This document shows, piece after piece, positions 6,470 through 13,296 of a stretch of DNA of 13,296 nucleotides (the stretch's first letter is position 1; each line of letters begins with the position of its first letter). The notes under the pieces are model-generated. The model was not told the origin of the DNA. It made no database searches and was given only the letters and a program-made list of their open reading frames with translations. Origin of the DNA: Oscillospiraceae bacterium (GTDB lineage: Bacteria; Bacillota; Clostridia; Oscillospirales; Acutalibacteraceae); contig DOUO01000116.1 of assembly GCA_003520555.1 (NCBI GenBank), forward strand, positions 1 through 13,296, read 5' to 3'. The position numbers were made by a program, and so were the translations under genes.

Positions 6470-6590
6470 TGTTGATAACTATGTGGAAAATATTAAAAAA
6501 CCGAGTAAAAGCATATGGATAAGCAAAAAACAGCATTCAAAATGAGTTTTATAATATCCGTAATTAACACTTTCAACATAGTTTTCCACA
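6470..6590. other. Cluster of DnaA-box-like 9-mers in inverted tandem pairs
   Basis: Compared with the consensus TTATNCACA/TTATCCACA. Minus strand: TTATCAACA (6478-6470), TTTTCCACA (6490-6482) and TTATCCATA (6522-6514), each with one mismatch. Plus strand: CTTTCAACA (6570-6578, three mismatches) and TTTTCCACA (6582-6590, one mismatch). Within each outer pair the two boxes are separated by exactly the trinucleotide TAG, a 12-base period. The two pairs face opposite ways and agree at 16 of 19 positions when aligned in the same orientation. The pattern resembles an origin region or a DnaA-binding cluster elsewhere in the genome. DnaA binding is inferred. Confidence 0.55.
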
Positions 6591-6710
6591 TTTATTTTAA
6601 ATTTAAAGAACTATACAAAAGGTATAAATTCCGCAACGGAAATTAAAAAACGGTTTATTTTTCCAAAGAAAAATAATTCAATATTGTAATTTTTCAGAGG
6701 CGTGGTTAGT

Positions 6711-7268
6711 ATGAACAAAAAGTATTTTTGCTTAGAATTTGCGGGTGTGTTTTTTATTCTTGCCGGGGCTGCCTTTATGCGCCGTATGTACGCGCTGACT
6801 GACTTCGGTTTGGCGGGCGTTCTGTTCGGAAGTGTTAATTCAAGCCCGTGGGAATTTGCCAAAACCCTGCTTTTGCCGTTTTTGTTTTGGGGGATGATTG
6901 AGCTGCTCTGCCTCGGCCGCCTGCTTCACAGGCTTGCCGTTGCAAAGGCGTTGTCGCTTTGCTTTTTGCTTTTGCTTTACCTTTCTGCTTCGTCGCTGTT
7001 TTTGCGCGGCAAAGATTTCGGGAATTTCGAAATAATTGCCGCTGTGCTTTCCGTTCTTGCCGCCCAGCTTTTATCTTTTATATTAATGAAATACGGTATT
7101 TGTATCGAGGGCTTCTTTCCCGCGGCGCTCTGCATGCTTTTTTTACTGCTTGCCTTTTATTTCAGCTTTACGCCCTTTCCGCCGCGCAATTTCCTCTTTG
7201 CCGACAGAATATCCGGACAATACGGCATTCCGCCGCTCGGATACGACTTCGGAGCCGATATTTTGTAG
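6711..7268 (+). CDS. Small multi-pass membrane protein, DUF6512-like
   Basis: A 185-aa integral membrane protein. ATG 6711 follows AGAGG (6696-6700); a GTG at 6702 is too close to the ribosome site. Hydrophobic segments lie at about residues 8-26, 51-69, 78-97, 107-125 and 135-153. Between the first two is VNSSPWEFAKTLLLP (42-56), and near the end FTPFPPRNFLFADRISGQYG (153-172). This pairing of an N-x-S-x-W-E motif with a late PP...F-x-D-x-x-x-G-x-Y-G motif is what I recall for the DUF6512 family of Clostridia; that assignment is from memory and needs a profile search. No function is known. It is flanked by the AT-rich spacer and by a separate promoter for rlmB, so it is probably transcribed alone. 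Confidence 0.8.
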   Translation: MNKKYFCLEFAGVFFILAGAAFMRRMYALTDFGLAGVLFGSVNSSPWEFAKTLLLPFLFWGMIELLCLGRLLHRLAVAKALSLCFLLLLYLSASSLFLRGKDFGNFEIIAAVLSVLAAQLLSFILMKYGICIEGFFPAALCMLFLLLAFYFSFTPFPPRNFLFADRISGQYGIPPLGYDFGADIL

Positions 7269-7315
7269 TAAAATCAACTAATTTGCGTAAAAGACTACCA
7301 TATTTAGAAAAAATA

Positions 7316-7324
7316 TGTTATACT
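7316..7324 (+). promoter_or_regulatory. Extended -10 promoter for the rlmB operon
   Basis: TG-T-TATACT (7316-7324) is a near-consensus extended -10 element, and no good -35 is seen 17 bases upstream. Transcription would start near 7331, about 28 bases before ATG 7359. A small palindrome CATATTT/AAATATG (7299-7305 and 7311-7317) abuts and partly overlaps it. Confidence 0.5.
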
Positions 7325-7358
7325 GATATGGAATATAGGAAATTTGCGAGGATTCGGC

Positions 7359-8120
7359 ATGAAAGAAAAGAACAATGAAAGAAAACCCGACGTGATTTCG
7401 GGCAGAAATCCCGTAAGCGAAGCCCTGCGCGGCAGCAGACCTATTGACAAAATTTTGGTTGCCGCGGGCGAAAAAAGCGGCGCTATTGTAGGAATTTTGG
7501 CAAAGGCACGCGAAAAACAAATCCCGATCAAGGAGGTTGACCGCGCAAAGCTTGATTACATCAGCGCCGGCGCTCCTCACCAGGGAATAGTTGCCTACGC
7601 CGCCGTCAAGGACTACTGCACCGTGGAGGAAATCCTTGATTACGCGCAAAGCCTTAACGAACCGCCGTTTGTTATAATTTTGGACGAGCTTGAAGATCCG
7701 CACAATCTCGGCGCAGTAATTCGCACCGCCGAATGTGCCGGCGTTCACGGCGTAATAATTCCGAAACGCCGCAGCGCAGGGCTCAGCTACACGGTAGGCA
7801 AGGCTTCCGCAGGAGCAATTGAGTATATGCGTGTTGCCAGAGTTACAAATATCGCGGTTCTCATTGACGAGCTTAAGTCAAAGGGCATATGGGTTTACGG
7901 CGCCGATATGAACGGCACCGATTACGGAAAATGCGATTTTTCGGGAGCTTGCGCAATTGTTGTCGGCAACGAGGGCAAGGGGCTTTCCAGACTTGTTCGC
8001 GAAAAATGCGACGTAATTGTTTCACTGCCGATGAAAGGGAAAATAAATTCATTAAACGCTTCCGTTGCCGCCGGGATTTTGATGTACCGCGCAATGGAGT
8101 ACAGAACAGAAAGGAAGTGA
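7359..8120 (+). CDS. rlmB: 23S rRNA (guanosine-2'-O)-methyltransferase RlmB / TrmH-family SPOUT methyltransferase
   Basis: A 253-aa cytoplasmic enzyme that, in RlmB, methylates the ribose of G2251 (E. coli numbering) in the 23S rRNA peptidyl-transferase centre using S-adenosylmethionine. ATG 7359 follows GAGGA (7348-7352) at six bases; the longer TTG frame from 7344 would overlap that site. Seen: the N-terminal L30e-like substrate domain beginning VISGRNPVSEALRG (12-25) and GAPHQGIVAY (71-80), a hallmark of this subgroup; then SPOUT motif 1 DPHNLGAVIRTA (Asn116, Arg122), motif 2 VVGNEGKGLSR (201-211) and motif 3 LPMKGKINSLNASVAAG (223-239), which forms the trefoil knot and SAM site. It is first in an operon with the P-type-ATPase-like gene (5-base gap) and rpe. 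The exact target G cannot be decided from sequence alone. Confidence 0.92.
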   Translation: MKEKNNERKPDVISGRNPVSEALRGSRPIDKILVAAGEKSGAIVGILAKAREKQIPIKEVDRAKLDYISAGAPHQGIVAYAAVKDYCTVEEILDYAQSLNEPPFVIILDELEDPHNLGAVIRTAECAGVHGVIIPKRRSAGLSYTVGKASAGAIEYMRVARVTNIAVLIDELKSKGIWVYGADMNGTDYGKCDFSGACAIVVGNEGKGLSRLVREKCDVIVSLPMKGKINSLNASVAAGILMYRAMEYRTERK

Positions 8121-8125
8121 CGGCA

Positions 8126-10813
8126 TTGTCTGATCAGGATAAACGCGACGATCTGCTTAAGGAGCTTGAAATCCAAAGCATCCTTGACGAAAGCCATGAA
8201 TTGGCAGAGGACGAGCAGATGAAAAGAACCGCTCAGCGATACCGCGCAAAGCCAAAGGTTCAGGATATATTCAGCAACGCCGACAAAAAGCCCAGGCTTA
8301 CAAACGCCGATCCGCTTGAGGTGATTGCCGAAGAAAGCAAAAAGGATAAAAAGGACAAAAAGGAAAAGAAATCCAAAACCGAAAACAGTATTGTCGGCGA
8401 TAAAACCGCCGCTACCATTCAGACCGAGCTGATGATGGACGGAAGCGAGGCAAGCGTTAAAACTCCCGAACAAATCGAGGAGGAGCAGGTGAACGCCGAA
8501 GATGACGCGCAATCCGTTTCCGGGGAACAGCCGCAGCCCGAGCCGATGGCCGAGGAAGAAAAAATTGTCACCTTAACTCCCGAATATGCCGAAGGGACGC
8601 AATTTGCCGGTGATGTTATAGGCGAGGTTGAGCAGTTTCGCGAGGTCGGAAGTATTGAAAGCTTCAGCTCAATTGACATTGACCTTGACGCTCAAAAATA
8701 CGATGATGAAAACCTCCGTATCCAAAAGGAAAAGGAGGAAAAATACAAACAGATTTTCACCCCGTCAGGCGACGAAACAAACCTGCCCAAAAAGGTGGTT
8801 TCAAAGGTTCCGGTTTACAGGCTTGACGAACCCTCCAATATCCTCAACGTAAAAGCCGGCAGGTTTTCGGAGGTTGTAAAGTCTCAGTATGAAGAATACA
8901 TACGTTCCAAAAATCCCTCGGTAATGGCTCATGTGATACGTCCGGAGCCGAAGTCCGTTGAGGAAGAGGAAAAGCCCGAGGATAACCGCTCAACCCAGGA
9001 AAAAATCTTATCGGCGGTTGTGGGATTTTTCTCAAAGGACGAATCCGACGACACCGACACGCCGAAGGAAAAAACAACGCCTGTTGAGGATTACACGGGC
9101 GATGACGATGAGCCGAGCATACGCTATGAGCTTAGCTCAAATATTAAGAAGCTGTTTTTCCGCAGCCTTATTTCCGGAATAATCGCGGCGGTCGCAATTG
9201 TCATCACCGTAATCGCGCGTGTTTTTCCGGACGCGATTATCTCGGCAATTCCCGTTGCGCCCGCGGCTTACGCGGTGTTTAATTTTCTGCTTATCGGCTC
9301 GTCAATTGCGCTTAACCGTGTGGCAATGATGAACGGCCTGACGCCGCTCGCAAAGTTCAAGGGCAATTCCGACACCGCGGTCGCCGTTTCGGCTGTCGCG
9401 GCCGCGGTTCAAACCGTTGTCAGCTTCTTCTGCCTCGGCGATATGTCGGGCTTCGGTATTAACTACTATTGTACGGTTGTGCTGCTTGCGCTGTTTGCAA
9501 ACAATTTCGGCAAGCTTCTTATGGTAATGCGTGTCAGGGATAACTTCCGTTTTGTTTCCGCCAAAGGGCAGAAATACGCCGCGAAAATTTACAACAACGA
9601 AAATGTCGCGAACAAAATGGTGAGCGGTACGGCTGCCGAAAAAACGCTGATAGCTTATCAGCATAAAACGAAGTTTCCTTCAAACTTTCTTAAGATTTCG
9701 TACGCTCCCGATCCAAGCGAGGACTTGGCTTCAAAAATGGCGCCCGTTACCACCGTTGCCGCGCTTGTAATCGCGCTGCTTTACGGTGTGGTAAAGCTTT
9801 CGTTTTCGGACGCGGTAAACACGTTTGCGCTTATTACGGCAATAGGAATTCCCGTGGCAACTTTGCTCGCGGTCAATTTCCCTGTGCGCCGCCTGTGCAA
9901 AAACCTTAACGAATACGGTTCAATGATTGCCGGCTATCCTTCAATTAAGCAGTTCTGCGACAGCACGGCGATTATGCTTGACGCAACCGAGCTTTTCCCC
10001 GGCGATACAATTGATTTGGACGGAATAAAAACCTTTGAAGATTACAATGTTGACGAATCTTTGCTTTGCGGAATAGCAATTTTAAAGGAAGCCGGCAACC
10101 CGATTGCCAACGCCTTTGATTCCGTTATCACCGAAACAAAGGAAAATCTGCCCGAGGTTGAGTCCGTGTTATATGAGGACGAGCTCGGCTTGGTGGGCTG
10201 GATTAACGGCGAACGCATTTTGGTGGGTTCACGAGGACTTATGGAAAAGTACAGCGTTGAAACCCCCGCCGCCGACTATGAAGCAAAATATTCAAAGGAC
10301 GACAGCCAGATAACCTACCTTTCACGCGCCGGCAGGCTTGTGGCAATGCTGGTAACAAAATATCACGCTGATCCTGAGCTGAAAAGCGAGCTTCAGCGCG
10401 CCGAAGCAAACGGCATAAGCTTCCTTATCAGGACAACCGACCACAACATTACCGACGAGCTTGTGGCAAAGCTTTACAACCTTTTTTACCGCAGCATAAA
10501 GGTATTGCCCACAGGCTTGGGCAACGCGCTTAAGGAAGCGGAAAGCGCGGTGGAGGAAACCTCGCGCTCGTACCTTATCACAAACGGCAAGCCTTCGGCT
10601 ATGTCACGAGCTGTTTCGGGTTGTGTAAAGATTAAACAAAACATTTCGCTGGCAATTATGATTCAGCTTATTGCGGTCATAATCGGCCTGTTTATCGCTT
10701 CGACGCTTTCGCTTTACGCGGGCGTAGGCGTAATGGGTTCTCTTGAAGTGCTCATTTACGCAATCTTCTGGGGGACGGCAACTGTTGTAGCGCCGTCAAT
10801 TCAGAAACCTTAG
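8126..10813 (+). CDS. Catalytically degenerate P-type ATPase-like membrane protein with long charged N-terminal tail
   Basis: An 895-aa protein starting at TTG 8126, preceded by AAGGA at 10 bases; GTG 8117 is too near that site. Residues 1-340 are hydrophilic, mostly acidic and probably disordered, with a lysine run (KKDKKDKKEKKSK, about 72-84). Then come eight hydrophobic helices at about 346-367, 374-397, 416-438, 447-467, 538-559, 562-587, 838-860 and 870-892: a 4+2+2 order as in P1B metal ATPases, with loops where the actuator and the phosphorylation/nucleotide domains belong. The P-domain entry reads TAIMLDATELFPGD: Asp619 remains but DKTGT is lost. The TGD site reads RTTDHN (770-775), the GDGxND hinge is not recognisable, and helix 6 has GIPVA where CPC would stand. 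NPIANAF and VGWINGERILVGS still match the nucleotide domain. Inferred pseudo-ATPase: a scaffold, sensor or regulator rather than a pump. Role unknown. It is embedded between rlmB and rpe. Confidence 0.78.
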   Translation: MSDQDKRDDLLKELEIQSILDESHELAEDEQMKRTAQRYRAKPKVQDIFSNADKKPRLTNADPLEVIAEESKKDKKDKKEKKSKTENSIVGDKTAATIQTELMMDGSEASVKTPEQIEEEQVNAEDDAQSVSGEQPQPEPMAEEEKIVTLTPEYAEGTQFAGDVIGEVEQFREVGSIESFSSIDIDLDAQKYDDENLRIQKEKEEKYKQIFTPSGDETNLPKKVVSKVPVYRLDEPSNILNVKAGRFSEVVKSQYEEYIRSKNPSVMAHVIRPEPKSVEEEEKPEDNRSTQEKILSAVVGFFSKDESDDTDTPKEKTTPVEDYTGDDDEPSIRYELSSNIKKLFFRSLISGIIAAVAIVITVIARVFPDAIISAIPVAPAAYAVFNFLLIGSSIALNRVAMMNGLTPLAKFKGNSDTAVAVSAVAAAVQTVVSFFCLGDMSGFGINYYCTVVLLALFANNFGKLLMVMRVRDNFRFVSAKGQKYAAKIYNNENVANKMVSGTAAEKTLIAYQHKTKFPSNFLKISYAPDPSEDLASKMAPVTTVAALVIALLYGVVKLSFSDAVNTFALITAIGIPVATLLAVNFPVRRLCKNLNEYGSMIAGYPSIKQFCDSTAIMLDATELFPGDTIDLDGIKTFEDYNVDESLLCGIAILKEAGNPIANAFDSVITETKENLPEVESVLYEDELGLVGWINGERILVGSRGLMEKYSVETPAADYEAKYSKDDSQITYLSRAGRLVAMLVTKYHADPELKSELQRAEANGISFLIRTTDHNITDELVAKLYNLFYRSIKVLPTGLGNALKEAESAVEETSRSYLITNGKPSAMSRAVSGCVKIKQNISLAIMIQLIAVIIGLFIASTLSLYAGVGVMGSLEVLIYAIFWGTATVVAPSIQKP

Positions 10814-10816
10814 TTT

Positions 10817-10822
10817 GGAGGG
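10817..10822 (+). promoter_or_regulatory. Ribosome binding site that sets the rpe TTG start
   Basis: GGAGGG sits seven bases before TTG 10830. The upstream TTG at 10815 overlaps this site, so it cannot be the start. From TTG 10830 the protein begins MKIAPSLLSCDF, the usual Rpe N-terminus. Confidence 0.8.
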
Positions 10823-10829
10823 AAATACA

Positions 10830-11480
10830 TTGAAAATCGCACCGTCGCTTTTATCATGCGACTTCTCAAAAATGGGCAGTGAAATCGAAAGAATGGACAA
10901 AGCCGGAGCAGACTGGATGCATCTTGACGTTATGGACGGACACTTTGTTCCGAACATCACCTTCGGCGCGCCGGTTTACAAAACCGTTCGCCGATATTCG
11001 GACAAGCCCTTTGACGTTCATCTTATGATTACCGATCCGCTGAAGTACATTGACGACTTCGCTTCTGCCGGAGCCGACATAATTACCTTTCATGTCGAAT
11101 GTGATTCCCCGATTGACAAGACAATTGAGAAAATCAAGTCATACGGCATAAAGGCAGGCTTGGTCATAAAGCCCGGCACGCCGGCAAGCGCGGTTTTTCC
11201 TTATCTTGAAAAGCTTGATTTGGTGCTTGTTATGACGGTTGAGCCCGGATTCGGCGGACAAAGCTTTATGGCGGACATGATGCCCAAGGTTGAACAGCTT
11301 AAGGCCGAACGCGAAAAACGCGGACTTGATTATCTTATTGAAGCCGACGGCGGAATAGGAGAGGGAACAATTGCCCAAACCGCGGCGGCAGGCGTTGACG
11401 TGTGCGTTGCAGGCACCGCCGTATTTAAAGCGGACGACGCGGCGGCGGCAATCGCTAAGCTTAAAGCATTGTGCGTATAA
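10830..11480 (+). CDS. rpe: Ribulose-phosphate 3-epimerase
   Basis: A 216-aa TIM-barrel enzyme of the pentose phosphate pathway that interconverts D-ribulose 5-phosphate and D-xylulose 5-phosphate in the cytoplasm; length is normal. Seen: KIAPSLLSCDF at the start, HLDVMDGHFVPN with His31, Asp33 and catalytic Asp36, VHLMI with His64, VEPGFGGQSF (phosphate-binding loop), ADGGI with the second catalytic Asp173, and VAGTAVF near the end, where most relatives have VAGSAVF. His31, Asp33, His64 and Asp173 are the expected metal ligands. Start is TTG 10830, fixed by the ribosome site. It follows the P-type-ATPase-like gene by 16 bases and ends the operon at a strong terminator. In many Bacillota rpe instead sits downstream of rsgA in the prkC cluster, so this rlmB neighbourhood is a different arrangement. 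Confidence 0.96.
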   Translation: MKIAPSLLSCDFSKMGSEIERMDKAGADWMHLDVMDGHFVPNITFGAPVYKTVRRYSDKPFDVHLMITDPLKYIDDFASAGADIITFHVECDSPIDKTIEKIKSYGIKAGLVIKPGTPASAVFPYLEKLDLVLVMTVEPGFGGQSFMADMMPKVEQLKAEREKRGLDYLIEADGGIGEGTIAQTAAAGVDVCVAGTAVFKADDAAAAIAKLKALCV

Positions 11481-11490
11481 CAGATTATGA

Positions 11491-11520
11491 GGGGAGACGC
11501 TTGCCGTCTCCCTTTTTCTT
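11491..11520 (+). terminator. Intrinsic terminator after rpe
   Basis: GGGAGACG (11492-11499) and CGTCTCCC (11505-11512) form a perfect 8-bp GC-rich stem with loop CTTGC, followed by TTTTTCTT. It lies 11 bases after the rpe stop and ends the rlmB operon. Confidence 0.92.
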
Positions 11521-11565
11521 ATAAAATCTAAAGCAAAAATCACCGCAGGTTTTTATATTATCCGC

Positions 11566-11594
11566 TTGCAGGTCATTATATTATGTAGTATAAT
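11566..11594 (+). promoter_or_regulatory. Sigma-A promoter for the MutS-family gene
   Basis: TTGCAG (11566-11571), a 17-base spacer and a perfect TATAAT (11589-11594). Transcription would start near 11601, only about 18 bases before ATG 11619; GAGGTG (11607-11612) is the ribosome binding site within this short leader. Confidence 0.75.
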
Positions 11595-11618
11595 TTATTT
11601 AAAAGCGAGGTGCGGAAA

Positions 11619-13296
11619 ATGGAATACAGTCTTATGTACCCGAGGAACGCTGAAAGGAAAAGCAAAACGCTTACTCCCGAAAGCATCAATGATTTGTCAA
11701 TTGATTTTATTTTGGAAGCTCTTACGGAGCAAAAATATGAGCGCGAGCATATGCGCAAAATTATGATAAGCGTAACCGACGACCCCGAGGTAATCCGTTA
11801 TCGCTGCGATGTTTTTGAGGACTTTCTCCGTTTTCCGAAGCTGCGTTCCTCAATGGAAGAGCTTGTGCGCAAGCTTGCGGATTTGCGTGATTTGGAGCGT
11901 TTTCAAAAGGATCAGGACAGCGCGGCGTTTTGGTCGCTCGTAAACCGCCTGCGTGAGGTTGACGAATATGTTTGCTGTATTTCAATGCTGCGCGACGTGC
12001 TTTCCTCGCTTGATATTAAGTCCCGGGGCATGCGTGAGCTGCTTGAGCTTGTCACCGAAATCTCAAAAGAAAGCGGCTTTGACGAACTGAAAAAGGACAT
12101 TGACGAGCTGCTGCTGAAGGTAAGACGGCTCAAAAGCATAACTATCGGCGTAAATCTTGACGATATGCTTCGTCCCAAATCCGCCGGCGTGGTTTCGTTA
12201 AACGACAGCGAATTCAAGGAAAGCGGACTTATGCGCCGCTTCATGCGCTTTGCCGACCGCAAGGAGGAGCTTCACCACGGCACGGAGGACGCGGAAAGCA
12301 TGAGGCTTTTTCATCCGGCAACGCCTATAGCCATGCCGGCAATAACCCGTAAAGCCGAAACCAACGACATGATGACCGGCGTTAAAATCAGTACTAACAC
12401 GGTAACGGGCGCGGACTCGCTTTCAAACGCAATCAAGGACACCGTGACCAACATAATGAACCAAACCTGCAATGAAATAAAAAATACCGTAAAGCGTTAC
12501 GTAAACATAAGCGGATATACGCTTATCGGGTTAATGCCCGAAATTCTGTTTTATGTGCGTTGGGCTGAGCTTATTGACAAAATCAAGGCTCAGGGAATGC
12601 CCGTATGCAAGGCCGAAATCCTGCCTGCCGAACAGCGCGACTGCTCTTTTAAAGATTTGTATAACCTGAAGCTTGCCATAAAGAACGTTCAGGGCGACAA
12701 TATCAATATAATAACAAATGAAATCGAGTTCAACGACGAACAAAGAATCTTCATTCTCACAGGTCCCAACCGCGGCGGCAAAACAATTTTTACTCAGGCA
12801 TACGGACTTGCAATGCTGCTTGCGCAGCTTGGAATTTACGTTCCGGCTTCATACGCAAGTATCAGTCCGTGCGATAATATTTATACTCATTTTCCTGCCG
12901 ATGAAAACGACACTGTCGATTTGGGCAGGCTGGGTGAGGAAAGCAAACGACTATCCGAAATTTTTCAGGTTGCAACCAACCGCAGTATAATGCTGCTTAA
13001 CGAAAGCCTTGCCACCACCAGCGTAACCGAGGGCTTGTTTATTGCCAAGGACGTTGTAAAGGCAATGCGGTTTTTGGGCGTGCGATGTATTTTTAATACC
13101 CATATGCATGACCTCGCGCGCGGAGTTGATGAGCTTAACTCGGCTGTTGACGGCTCCAGCAAGGCGGCAAGCCTTGTCACGGGAATCCACGACGGCGAAC
13201 GCAGCTTTAAGGTAAGCCTTTTGCCGCCGCAGGGCGTGAGCTACGCCAAGGACATAGCGCTTAAATACGGCATTTCTTTTAATCAAATCAAGGAAA
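11619..13296 (+). CDS. MutS-family ATPase (MutS domain III/V type, no mismatch-reading domain), 3' end outside window
   Basis: The frame from ATG 11619 is open to the window end: 559 complete codons, protein incomplete. Residues 1 to about 350 are helical and charged and resemble the core/lever part of MutS; they include DDPEVIRYRCDVFEDFL and the later IKNTVKRYVNISG. The conserved ATPase domain begins at about 355: Walker A is GPNRGGKT (382-389; GPNMGGKS in MutS), Walker B region is SIMLLNESLATTSVTEG, with Asn461-Glu462 where MutS has Asp-Glu, and NTHMHDLA is the H-loop (STHFHEL in MutS). The N-terminal mismatch-recognition domain with its F-x-E motif is absent, so this is not the repair MutS1 and probably not a true mismatch sensor. 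MutS2 is also excluded because a Smr end is not visible and the lengths differ. It may handle branched DNA or RNA, which is inference. It has its own promoter and is monocistronic at its 5' side. Confidence 0.85.
   Translation, partial: MEYSLMYPRNAERKSKTLTPESINDLSIDFILEALTEQKYEREHMRKIMISVTDDPEVIRYRCDVFEDFLRFPKLRSSMEELVRKLADLRDLERFQKDQDSAAFWSLVNRLREVDEYVCCISMLRDVLSSLDIKSRGMRELLELVTEISKESGFDELKKDIDELLLKVRRLKSITIGVNLDDMLRPKSAGVVSLNDSEFKESGLMRRFMRFADRKEELHHGTEDAESMRLFHPATPIAMPAITRKAETNDMMTGVKISTNTVTGADSLSNAIKDTVTNIMNQTCNEIKNTVKRYVNISGYTLIGLMPEILFYVRWAELIDKIKAQGMPVCKAEILPAEQRDCSFKDLYNLKLAIKNVQGDNINIITNEIEFNDEQRIFILTGPNRGGKTIFTQAYGLAMLLAQLGIYVPASYASISPCDNIYTHFPADENDTVDLGRLGEESKRLSEIFQVATNRSIMLLNESLATTSVTEGLFIAKDVVKAMRFLGVRCIFNTHMHDLARGVDELNSAVDGSSKAASLVTGIHDGERSFKVSLLPPQGVSYAKDIALKYGISFNQIKE

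Larger units (their letters stand above)
6349..6710. other. AT-rich 362-base intergenic spacer
   Basis: No gene is seen here. It contains, in order: two of three copies of TTTTGTAAT (6341, 6352 and 6440; the first two are 11 bases apart and the first overlaps the spmB stop); a two-tier inverted repeat, outer CGGTTTT/AAAACCG (6367-6373 and 6412-6418) and inner ATAATAAA/TTTATTAT (6386-6393 and 6400-6407); a possible promoter, TTGACA 6421 with TAATTA 6445, too far from the next gene to be its obvious promoter; the DnaA-box cluster described separately; and two small hairpins, TATAC/GTATA (6612-6626) and TTCCG/CGGAA (6629-6641). I cannot identify the promoter of the next gene with confidence. Confidence 0.6.

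Noticed and set aside
6349..6710. True chromosomal origin (oriC)
   Set aside because: DnaA-box-like sites are present, but no dnaA, dnaN, rpmH or other usual origin genes are in the window. Kept as a DnaA-box cluster, not called as an origin.
7299..7317. Palindrome CATATTT-AGAAA-AAATATG as a terminator for the upstream membrane protein gene
   Set aside because: The stem is all AT except the end pair and no T-run follows; it is more likely incidental or part of the rlmB promoter.
7889..8125. Longer version of the P-type-ATPase-like frame starting inside rlmB
   Set aside because: It would overlap the conserved 3' third of rlmB, gives an Arg/Cys-rich sequence, and has no ribosome site; TTG 8126 has one.
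7922..8512. 196-aa minus-strand open frame across the rlmB end and the next gene
   Set aside because: It is a shadow of two well-supported plus-strand genes and has no ribosome site or recognisable domain.
1..13296. CRISPR arrays, tRNA or rRNA genes, insertion sequences, phage genes
   Set aside because: No regularly spaced repeats, cloverleaf-forming segments, rRNA-like stretches, terminal inverted repeats with transposase, or phage structural genes were seen on reading both strands.

Overview
The window looks like chromosomal DNA of a spore-forming or spore-derived member of the Clostridia (Bacillota), most likely of the Ruminococcaceae/Oscillospiraceae type. The grounds are the archaeal/eukaryote-type prolyl-tRNA synthetase tail, the spore maturation pair spmA-spmB, an AbrB-type regulator with a C-terminal zinc ribbon, strong GGAGG-type ribosome binding sites, two apparent TTG starts and AT-rich spacers. 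There are no tRNA or rRNA genes, CRISPR arrays, transposases or phage genes, so this is a housekeeping region with a few poorly characterised genes.

Layout, left to right. The 3' end of proS (1-289) is followed by metA (352-1281), a homoserine O-acyltransferase whose Glu111 predicts acetyl-CoA use, closed by a hairpin terminator. A sigma-A-like promoter inside a near-palindrome then drives a 900-aa secreted beta-helix protein ending in four Big_2 Ig-like domains (1448-4150), followed by a terminator that can work in both directions. On the minus strand, an AbrB-like regulator (5122-4883) and a 4'-phosphopantetheinyl transferase (4858-4250) form a two-gene operon with a very good promoter. Divergent from it, spmA and spmB (5255-6348) overlap by one base.

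After spmB comes a 362-base AT-rich spacer without a gene. It holds two inverted pairs of DnaA-box-like 9-mers plus a single box between them. Next are a small multi-pass membrane protein of DUF6512 type (6711-7268) and a tight three-gene operon: rlmB, a large membrane protein that looks like a P-type ATPase stripped of its catalytic motifs and given a long acidic/lysine-rich N-terminal tail, and rpe. A strong terminator follows. A new promoter then drives a MutS-family ATPase, cut off by the window end, in which the Walker B aspartate is replaced by asparagine.

The two observations most worth following are the pseudo-P-type ATPase in the rlmB-rpe operon (8126-10813) and the DnaA-box cluster at 6470-6590. 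Both rest on direct reading of the sequence. Their biological roles are inference.
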